DNA of 53,303 nucleotides from an uncultured bacterium (GTDB taxonomy: Bacteria > Bacillota_I > Bacilli_A > RFN20 > CAG-826): the NCBI GenBank assembly GCA_949300345.1, contig CASGDR010000009.1, forward strand, positions 1-53,303, in the 5' to 3' direction. This document shows, piece after piece, positions 41,656 through 50,000 of the stretch. Position 1 is the first letter of the stretch. Every line of letters begins with the position of its first letter. The position numbers and the translations under genes were made by a program. The notes under the pieces were generated by a model that was not told the origin of the DNA, searched no databases, and saw only the letters and a program-made list of their open reading frames with translations.

Positions 41656-42588
41656 ATGAAAAGACATATGGCCGGGCTTTTGGCCCTAGTAGGGGCATCT
41701 AGCCTCATACTCCTGGGAGGATACGCTATACCGCAGGAAGAAACCGTTACTGAAAAGACGGAAATACTAAGGGCAGTGGACGAGACGGCGCCCGACTACG
41801 TCTTTGCGCCCGATGCTACCCCGCAGTCATGGCCCATCGTATCGGGCAACAACAGCTGGTACTACTATGGCGATGGCGAATCGGTTATCGGGGATCAATC
41901 TGGCCTAAGCTTCAAGGGCTTTTCCAGCCTAAGCGTCTATAGCGACCATTATCTTACGGATACATCCGATAGTGACAATAACGCCATAAAGAAGGTCAGG
42001 ATCAAGGCCAATAGCAGCGATATCAGCACCATGTCCTTATGGATCAACGGTAGCTTCCTCGGCGATGTCGACCTTAGCGAGGAAACCGGGACCTTTACCT
42101 TTGCCCTAGATAACGCGGTCGTCGGCCAAATCGAAATCAGATTCGAGGACCAAGAGCCTAGGGACTTCGTGCTATCCTCGGTGGAAGTCTGGACCGAGTA
42201 TCTTAAGCGCTCTCAGGATTATAGCGAGCTAGCCCGGGAGCTGATGGATATCAGGACCTGTTCCTTAGAAGAGGGTAACCTAGAAAAGTTCAGGAACCTG
42301 AAAGTCAAGCATCAGAACTTCATCAATCTATATGGTTCCAACCTGAAAAACGTGATGATCTATGACCTGGTCCTGAATGAGGATGGCTCCTATAGCAGCC
42401 ATCCCGGGGCCTATGTGGACTTCATGAGCAAATATAATGCCTGCCTCAACCGCCTCCATTCGAAGTCCGGATCGCTTGGCTTATTGGGACAAGATGCCTA
42501 TATGGGAACGATAGTAGGGGTCCTACTAAGTTCCTTGGCCTTGCTCGGCATATCGGCCTTCATCATTAGGAAAAGGAAACATATCTAA
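41656..42588 (+). CDS. Exported, C-terminally anchored surface protein
   Basis: A 310-residue protein with an N-terminal signal (about 1-25, GLLALVGASSLILLGGYAIP), a middle that looks like beta-sandwich (SLWINGSFLGDVDLSEETG, SSVEVWTEYLKRS), a helical part (about 195-265) and a C-terminal membrane helix (about 283-305) ending in RKRKHI. The outside-facing anchor resembles LPXTG-type proteins, but I see no LPXTG. AAAGGGG precedes the ATG. Function unknown; it is probably a lineage-specific adhesion or carbohydrate-binding protein. A terminator follows. Confidence 0.7.
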   Translation: MKRHMAGLLALVGASSLILLGGYAIPQEETVTEKTEILRAVDETAPDYVFAPDATPQSWPIVSGNNSWYYYGDGESVIGDQSGLSFKGFSSLSVYSDHYLTDTSDSDNNAIKKVRIKANSSDISTMSLWINGSFLGDVDLSEETGTFTFALDNAVVGQIEIRFEDQEPRDFVLSSVEVWTEYLKRSQDYSELARELMDIRTCSLEEGNLEKFRNLKVKHQNFINLYGSNLKNVMIYDLVLNEDGSYSSHPGAYVDFMSKYNACLNRLHSKSGSLGLLGQDAYMGTIVGVLLSSLALLGISAFIIRKRKHI

Positions 42589-42599
42589 GCGCTGAATAA

Positions 42600-42631
42600 G
42601 GGGTCCCTGGAGCCATCCGGGGACCCTTTTG
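42600..42631 (+). terminator. Intrinsic terminator
   Basis: GGGTCCC (42601-42607) pairs with GGGACCC (42620-42626), inner GGA/TCC, then TTTT. Confidence 0.82.
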
Positions 42632-42633
42632 GA

Positions 42634-42965
42634 AAAGTTTCCCTTTGGGGTTTTGCCAATTAGGGGATACAATGCCCTTGGCAATAGGGAAATCGAAGCT
42701 TTGTGGCATCATCCATAAGGCCAACGGATATCTAGGCATATTCAAAAAGCTCTACGACGATTTCTCCCGATAAAACCTGGATATAGTTGCTAGGGTTCCA
42801 ATATCATCGGTTGGAAGCCACGACGTCGAAGACGGTGGGCCTTGTTTGCCCCTTTATGGGGTGCGATCAAGGGCATGAATCCGATACCCCATCCATAAAT
42901 TCGCTCTATGTAAAGCGGGCTTTTGGTGTTAGTTTTACTTAAACCGACAATAAAGGGGAACATTT
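42634..42965 (+). other. Intergenic region with a possible gene remnant
   Basis: TACAAT (42668-42673) is followed by TTG 42678, opening 31 codons (KSKLCGIIHKANGYLGIFKK in the middle) that end at TAA 42771-42773. The same phase then stays open for 34 more codons (VPISSVGSHDVEDGG). This may be a decayed gene, but I recognise no family. AAAGGGG near 42952 is the ribosome site of the next gene. Confidence 0.3.
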
Positions 42966-43649
42966 ATGAAAAGAATTGCCGCCTTGGCATTGTTGTGCCT
43001 GGCCCTCACCGGATGCGGCCCCAATAGGGAAGAGGCCGTCGAAGCCTATCTTGACCGCCTGAAAAGAGAGTCCTTTTCGGCCGTGGGGACCTTCAAAGAC
43101 ACCACCCAGCACGGCAGACAGGTATCCTTCGAATCCGTCTTCGAGCGCGATACTAGGGGCAATATCACCAAGTGCTCTACCTTGACCCAAAGGCTAGGCA
43201 GGACCATTAGGCAATACATGGAGTATAGCGATGGCCATTGGACCAAGTACGTATCTACCGACGGGGTGGTCGAGGACCTATCCTTCGACGGGGGACTAGA
43301 GGCCACCGCGACCTCGCTTACATTCTTCCTGCTTGATGGCTATGGCTATGAAAAAGACGAGGAAGGAGAGGCCTACAACTTAAACGATGTGGTCAGGGAT
43401 ACCTTCATAGAAGAGATTACCATCGCCTATCTTCCTACCTATAATGCGACCGACATCAAGGTCAAGGAGGTTTCCTCTTTCTTTGACTTCGATGGCAAAG
43501 AGATTACCGAGGTGCGTTATAGCCTAAGCGCCGATTGCAAATTCGAGCTTTCCTATAATGTCTTCGAGGATGCTTCTCCCGAGATCGATGTCACTTTCCA
43601 TTACCAGGACATCGGTACTGCCAAAGCGGTGAGGGTAGAACCTAGTTGA
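42966..43649 (+). CDS. Lineage-specific lipoprotein
   Basis: A 227-residue lipoprotein. The signal peptide ends at LTGC (Cys17), followed by a mature domain with alternating polar and hydrophobic strands (FSAVGTFKDTTQHGRQVSFE, YMEYSDGHWTKYVS, TEVRYSLSADCKFELSYN). The layout recalls LolA/LppX-like lipid-carrier folds, but this is a guess. AAAGGGG gives a good ribosome site. Downstream there is a hairpin (GGGCCA/TGGCCC near 43658-43673) without a T-run. Confidence 0.7.
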   Translation: MKRIAALALLCLALTGCGPNREEAVEAYLDRLKRESFSAVGTFKDTTQHGRQVSFESVFERDTRGNITKCSTLTQRLGRTIRQYMEYSDGHWTKYVSTDGVVEDLSFDGGLEATATSLTFFLLDGYGYEKDEEGEAYNLNDVVRDTFIEEITIAYLPTYNATDIKVKEVSSFFDFDGKEITEVRYSLSADCKFELSYNVFEDASPEIDVTFHYQDIGTAKAVRVEPS

Positions 43650-43764
43650 GTCGATCGGGCCATCGCTGGCCCGTAGGGGATTGTTATGGCCTAATTCCGA
43701 ATTGGAAGCGAAGCCGAAGATAAAGACGATTTTCCTCTTCCTAGGAATGATGTCTTTTAGGGGC

Positions 43765-43770
43765 GATAAT
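43765..43770 (+). promoter_or_regulatory. -10-like box 7 bases before start codon (HTH protein)
   Basis: GATAAT, seven bases, ATG at 43778, without a ribosome site. Confidence 0.35.
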
Positions 43771-43777
43771 CTTTCAG

Positions 43778-46494
43778 ATGGAGAAAGAAAAGAAAAAAGG
43801 CGAAGAGGAATGGCATTCATCGTCAAACAAGCGGTCGATGATGTTCCAAACCACGGACGAAGAAGCCGACTTTTTGACTTGGGCTACTGCTTTTCCCTTG
43901 GGCGAAGCGCCTCTCAAAGATGTTTTCGACAATTCATATTTCAAGAATAACGAGCATCCGGAACTCCGCATTCTCGCAGATTCCTTTTTCATTGATTTGC
44001 CCCTAATCGATGGTTTGTCCGAGGAGGGGAAATTTATTGGCGATCCTTATAAATTGGTTTTGGAAAGATTTCCTTGGCTTGAAGGAAAAATATCTTGGCA
44101 TTCCCTTGCCCCGTATGTCTTTCATAGGTTTGCTTATAGTGTCCGCAATAAGGCATTTTCTCTCGATTATCAGGACAAGATTGTTTTGGAAAGAGCCAGA
44201 AAGGCCTATGGAATCTGCAGGCGGGTCATCGAAAAGGCGGGTTCCTCCAAGAAATCAATCGAGAGGATAGACCTTGAATATGAAAGGGAACTCAAGCGAA
44301 GCGTTCCTTCATTCGTTTATGTTTTGGGAACCTATTACGGCCTAAAATGCGTTGAAAACCCAGAACTAAGTGAATACGCGGAGGCCTTGGTCTATGCTTG
44401 GTCGGAGAGATTCAACGAAGTCGAAGACCTTGCCTATAGCCTTATTCACGGCTTGGTAGACCGTCCTAGGGAAGGGCCTTATAGCGATATAGAACAGGCA
44501 GTTGCCGCAAATCTATCGCTAAGTAGCCCTATAAGCCTTATGGGATGCCATCTTGAAAAAGTGTGCATTGGAATCTTTTTAGCTGGCATTTTCCCTGCAA
44601 AAACCAATGGAAATGATGCCAATCCCATGAAGAAGATTATTCTCAATCTCAAGGAAATCGGGGAGTGCTTTGATCTGGGTTTCTTTCCCCAAGCCATGAA
44701 ACTCATATTGCCAAAGCGCATCGATGGGAAGATTTATACGCTTGAAAAGATCGGCGTCGAACTAGGCATTACACGGGAGAGAGTCCGACAGAAGGCTATG
44801 AAAATTAGAAATCTTTTGAGGACCAACCGTCTTGCGAAGGATACCTACGATTTGGTTATTGCCTCGTTTCTAAAACTTTTCGGTGCCGATGCTATCGTGG
44901 CATTGGAGACGGTGCGACAAAAATTCGCCGATTATCCCTTGCTTGCCGATATCCTGGTGTTGATCGTTTCTTCCTTTTCGCGTGATGATGACACGGAAGA
45001 TCTTTTGCCCGGGATTTTTTACGTAGGCCGCAGTGGATTCATTCAGATGGATCCCTATGATGGTTATTCTCAAGATCTATTGAAAAGACGGGCCGAAGAA
45101 ATGAAACCGGATTATTCCATGGACGAAATTCAAGTCCTTTGTGAAAACGAACGGATCTTTTTGACCCATTCCGGGAAATTACGTTCAATGGGGGAAGGGT
45201 ATTTGCGAAATGGAACCAATGAAGGAAATCTCATCTTGAATCTTATCGAACATGGTTTTCCCAACGGCTATCGCATATACAACAGCGATGACTATTCCAG
45301 GTTCGTTGCTCTTTGGAAGAACTGCTACGGCGAGAGAGAGTTGCCTAGCCAGAATACCGTGAGGGGTTTGGTGGGCAGGAAATGGGCGAACGTAGACAAA
45401 GGTACCTATTTGCCGAGAAATGATTCCCTTTCCATTCCGGATGATTTGTTAGGGGAAATGCAATCTTTCGCAAAACAGTACGAACCAGTCATTTACTACA
45501 TTAGCCTTTTTGAGGAGTTCAAAGAGGATCTCGAGGATTTGGACATCAAAAACGCCAACCAGATGAAATGGCTGTTCGATAGGCAGGACCATTGTTTCGA
45601 ACATTTGCGCGGATATATTAGGAAAAAAGGTGCCGGAATCACCGCTGTCGAGTATCTCGATCTCATCCTCTTTGATATAGAAGGTATCTTCACCATAGAA
45701 GACATCAGGAAATATCTGCCGCATCTTCCGGAATTCACTTTCCTGAATGCAATCTCCAAAACGGATTCCATCATGTCCTTGGGAGATGGAAAATATGTCA
45801 ATTGCCAAGATTGCTTCAATGGAGGAGAATTGTCGCCGCTGTTTCGGGAAACACTCAAGAACGAGATAAAGATAGCCTTGGCAAAGTCTTTGAATTCCCA
45901 GATGTCAGTCCCGGCCCTATATGGGCTTTCATAACCATCTATTCGCATTTGCAAAAGGAATTGAAGAAACTGGATTCCCCACGGGGCTTCGCAGTGGCTA
46001 TAAAAAGCATATGCAAGAGGAAATATTCGATATCATGGCCCTTTCTTACCCCACATGGCGTTGAAAGCGTCAATTCCATCGGCTTCATAGTCGATTATGT
46101 ACGGTCCAAGAAAAGCGTGACTGCCGATGAAATAAACAGCTATGCGCTTATAAATGGGGTAAGGCAGATTGGGTTCATCGATATATTTGAAATGGTTTCA
46201 GAAGGCTATGTGATGCTAGAAAAAGGAAAGGTATTTTCAAAAGACATCGTTGCCATAGACCAAGCGAAAATAGCAAAGGCCCGGACGGAACTGCAGTTTT
46301 ACCTATGTAGTTTCGGCGATATCGATAGCGAACAATTCCGCGGATTCTCTTCCCTGCCTATGATTGGGTTCAAATGGGATGTCGTATCCCTTTTGGGGTT
46401 TGTGATGAGCTATTGCAAGGATACGATTGAGTATCAAATCTACAAAAAGGACTATCGTTTGCCGATTTATAAGCTTCGGATAAAACGACGCTAG
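43778..46494 (+). pseudogene. Large sigma-70-region-4-like HTH protein, split by a frameshift
   Basis: The frame from ATG 43778 runs 718 codons to TAA 45932-45934. The -1 frame takes over at the same place (FITIYSHLQKELKKLDS) and runs to TAG 46492-46494. Joined after LYGL, the product is about 905 residues. Near 321-345 it has TLEKIGVELGITRERVRQKA, close to sigma-70 region 4 (the -35-binding HTH), but regions 2 and 3 are absent. Later parts have winged-helix-like segments (GIFTIEDIRKYLPHLPEF, VTADEINSYALINGVRQIGF). Restoring one T in the CTTTC run at about 45924-45928 would rejoin the frames. The gene is AT-richer than its neighbours upstream and lies next to the CRISPR locus. Function unknown; it may be a phase-variable, decayed or misassembled gene. 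Confidence 0.6.
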
Positions 46495-46880
46495 ATACAC
46501 TTTTCAACGATATAAACTTCCGTCATAAAACAACGAAAGACATTTAAGAAAAAATCATAAGAAGATTCGCGCCCATTTCCTGCAGGGAGGTTTTTCAAAT
46601 CCTTCAAGCTTGGTGTAATGAGGTTCGTGCAGTTTTCGAAGTGTCTCGACAGATTGGATTAGGGATAATAAAGGAGATGACCTCCTACCGTAATGGCCTA
46701 TTCGTGATAAAGAAAGAGGAGGGCACCACAGGGAAATAGCAAGTGCAAGCATAGCCGCTTTCAAAGGGAGGTTTCAATTTTCTGGGTTCTCAGGAATCGT
46801 TTCCCAATCCCTGGCCTTATGGGATTATCGAAATTCCTTTCCGCGCAGGACCTTGGGGGTCTACCAAAGCTTAGGCAGGG
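46495..46880 (+). other. Intergenic region, no gene recognised
   Basis: About 390 bases between the HTH protein and the cas locus. Only very short frames occur, for example ATG 46677 with 20 codons (SYRNGLFVIKKEEGTTGK). These could be remnants. I see no repeats or clear RNA structure. Confidence 0.4.
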
Positions 46881-46884
46881 TCGC

Positions 46885-46890
46885 TATAAT
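46885..46890 (+). promoter_or_regulatory. Possible -10 box of the cas9 operon
   Basis: A perfect TATAAT 132 bases before the cas9 ATG, without a convincing -35. If used, transcription starts near 46897 and the cas9 leader spans the whole tracrRNA region in antisense. Confidence 0.4.
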
Positions 46891-46909
46891 TCACATACAC
46901 ACCGAGTGT

Positions 46910-46995
46910 AAAAAAACTCCCTTCCGGGAGGTGCGCGGCGATCGCGCTACGAGGGTTTGGCTAGTGCTTATTTGAACCAAGTCTTGCTAAAACCA
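46910..46995 (-). ncRNA. tracrRNA, antisense to the cas9 5' leader
   Basis: Read on the minus strand, this opens with an anti-repeat (GGTTTTAGCAAGACTTGGTT), then CAAATAAGCACTAGCC, which parallels the nexus entry of the S. pyogenes tracrRNA, a GCGCG/CGCGC hairpin, and the terminator CTCCC-GGAA-GGGAG with seven T bases (46930-46910). Against the CRISPR repeat at 53268-53303, the lower stem is TTTGA/TCAAA, a bulge follows, and the upper stem includes 12 perfectly matching bases (46980-46991 versus 53275-53286). The predicted transcript is about 82-86 bases. It guides RNase III processing and Cas9 loading. Confidence 0.88.
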
Positions 46996-47000
46996 CATTC

Positions 47001-47029
47001 ATGTTAGAAGGAGGCACAGAGAATGTCAA
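47001..47029 (-). promoter_or_regulatory. tracrRNA promoter overlapping the cas9 start
   Basis: On the minus strand: TTGACA (47029-47024), 17 bases, TAACAT (47006-47001), with a predicted start near 46994, exactly at the anti-repeat. The -35 covers the last two bases of the cas9 ATG and the spacer covers its ribosome site. Confidence 0.8.
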
Positions 47030-50000
47030 TCGGGCAAAAGTCGAAGAAATATTATTTGGGATTGGATATCGGAACCGAATCAGTGGGTTTTGCCGTTACC
47101 GACCAAAATTACCATCTTATCCGGAAGGCCGATAAACACCTTTGGGGTGTACGTCTCTTCCCGGAAGCCAATACCGCCAAGGAGAGGAGAACCAACCGCG
47201 CTTCAAGAAGAAGATTGGAAAGAAGGCGCTACCGCATCGAACTTCTTAGGACGATTTTCCAAGATGACATCGCAAAACTGGATTCGACCTTTTTCCAGAG
47301 GCTGGATTCAAGTTTTGTTACCGACGGAACCAAAAACCCGCCGTTGATCTTTCCTGAAGACAAGAACGCGGAAAAGAACTATTATCGGAATTTTCCTACC
47401 ATTTACCATCTAAGGAAACATTTTATGCAAAGCGACGAACCTGCCGATCCGCGCCTCGTTTATCTGGCTATTGCCCACATTATCAAATACCGTGGGAACT
47501 TTCTCCAAGAAGGGGAATTAGGCGGTAAAGGCGGCCAGCTCGATTCGCTTATTTCCCTATTCGAGCGTTTGGATTCGGCCTTGGTTCCGTTGGCGGAAGA
47601 AGACCAGGATCCGTTACAGTTCAAAGTCACGAAGAAGCAAGCCTCCTCCTTGCTAGCAGTGTTCCAGGGTTCGAAAGGCAAAAAGGAGCGTCTGGAAGAA
47701 ATCAAAATCATTCTTGGCATTGATAAGAAAGACAAAGCCAAGGAAACGATCTGCTCTTGCTTCAACGGCAATGAAGTAAAGGCTTCAAAGTTATTCCCGC
47801 GCTTGCTAGAAGATGCCGACTTTGCGAAAACCAGCCTTCCTTTTGCCAAAGAGGAATTCGAGGACGAACTTGACAAACTACCGCTTGGCGAGGACGAAAG
47901 GGATCTCGTTTTGGTTCTCAAGGAAATCTATGACACCAGGGTTCTCAATCATCTTCTTAAGGGAAAGGAATCGCTTTCCGAAGCCATGGTCGATATTTAC
48001 GATGAGCATCGCAAGGACCTTGTTGATCTGAAGTCGTTGTTGATCCGCATTTATGGAAAGAAGAGCCAGAAGGTCCAGCAATTGATGAATGGTTTGGGGG
48101 ACGATGCCCTCAGCTATGCCAGATATGTCGGTACCGCGCTGGAGGGGAAGGACCGCCATCCGATTTCGTTGCCCAAGATGTCCGAAGCCGAATATGGCAA
48201 GTTCTTCAACGCCATCAAGGATGCATTGCATTGTGAAACATATCTTTCCGGCGAGCTTCCCTCTGGTCTTCCGGTTTTGGATGCCAGCCAAAGCAAGGCT
48301 CTCAAGCGCATCGCCGAAAGAATCGAATCAGGTGACTTCCTTAGGAAGCAGAACAACAAGTCGAATGGGGTTCTCCCATACCAGCTCAACCAAAGCGAGC
48401 TTGTCGCGATCATCGAGAAACAATCCAAATACCTCCCGATATTGGCAAAAAAAGCCAAAGGCTATCCCAATCCAGAAAAGGAAGAATACGAACTTGTATC
48501 CCTGCTGAGGTTCCGGATTCCCTATTATGTCGGCCCCCTCGGAGGGGAAGGCAAAAACCATTGGGCCGTGTTCAAGGAAGAAAAAGCGAAGGTCACTCCT
48601 TGGAATTTCTTCGATATTGTCGACGATAGGGAATCCCAAAGGAAATTCATCGAAAACCTCAAGAACGGCTGCGCTTACCTTCTTGGCGAGACCACCTTGC
48701 CGAAGTTTTCTTTGGTCTATCAGGCTTACTTGATCCTAAATGAGCTCAACAACCTTTCCGTCGAAGGGCTCCCCATTGCTTTCGAGGATAAGGAATACCT
48801 GATCGAAAATGTTTATCTAAAGAGCCGCAACGTCGGAATCAAAGCCCTGAAGGATGCCTTGAAATCCAAGTATGGCCGTCCGATTAGGATAGGTACCAAA
48901 AAATCCGATGACGAGGAAAAGGTTTCCGATATCCTGAAGACATCCTTTGGCACCTATCATGATCTGATTCCGGTTTTCGGGGAAGGCTTCATCCATGATA
49001 TGGATAAGGCTAGTTTGGCCGAAAAGGTCATTGAAGCCTTGACCGTATTCGAGGATCAAAGAACCAAGGAAGCCCAATTGCGCTCGCTCGGATTTGCCGA
49101 TAAGAACCTAAGTGTCCTCCTGCGCCTTCGCTACAAGGGCTGGGGACGCCTATCAAGAAAAATTCTCCTATCGGTCCATCCGGCCAAACCTTGGGTTGAT
49201 GGCCAAACCGGGGAATTGCTGTCCGACTCCATAATTATGGCCATGTGGAAAACCAACATGAATTTCATGGAGATATATGCCGACCCCGAAAAAGGGTATC
49301 TGGAAGAGGTCAAATCCCTAAATGATGCCTATGTTGCCGAACACAACATGGATCTCGAGGAATACATCGACGAGGCCAGAACTTCTCCAGCCATGAAGAG
49401 GTCTTTGAGGCAGACCATCAAGGTCGTAAAGGAACTTCAGGACATCCTCGGTATCGATTCCTTTGACAAGGTGTTCGTGGAGACTACTCGCGAAAAAGGA
49501 GAAAAGAAAAGGACCTCTTCTAGGAAAAATATGATTTCCGAGGCTTTGGGCGCCGCCAAACAGGTTTGCCGCGAAGAAGCGGAAATGCTCGCCAAGGAGC
49601 TGGATGGAAAGACGGACACGCAGTTGAAGGACAAGCGCCTGTTCCTTTATTTCATGCAACTTGGACGCGATGTATATACCGGCAAACCAATCGATTTGGA
49701 AAGACTCGAAAAAGACTATGATATCGATCATATAATCCCCCAGGCCATGCTAAAGGACGATAGCTTTAGCAACATGGTCTTGGTCGCTTCTTCCAAAAAC
49801 CGCGCGAAAGGGGACGAATATCCCATTCCTAAAGGCATCCTGGAAGCCGAAGGCCACGAATGGATCGAAAAACTATCAAAGATTTCCATGGGCAATAAGG
49901 GATATATGATGCCTCCAGGAAAAAGGGATAGGTTGCTTAGGTCCTTCAATAACCCGCTCAGCGACGAGGAAATGACCGGTTTTGTAAATCGACAGTTAGT

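Noticed and set aside
45915-45934. Programmed -1 frameshift in the HTH gene
   Set aside because: The site lacks an X-XXY-YYZ slippery heptamer and an obvious downstream pseudoknot; an indel is simpler.
46677-46739. 20-codon frame upstream of cas9 as a gene
   Set aside because: It is too short, with its ribosome-like AAAGGAG touching the ATG and no recognisable product.
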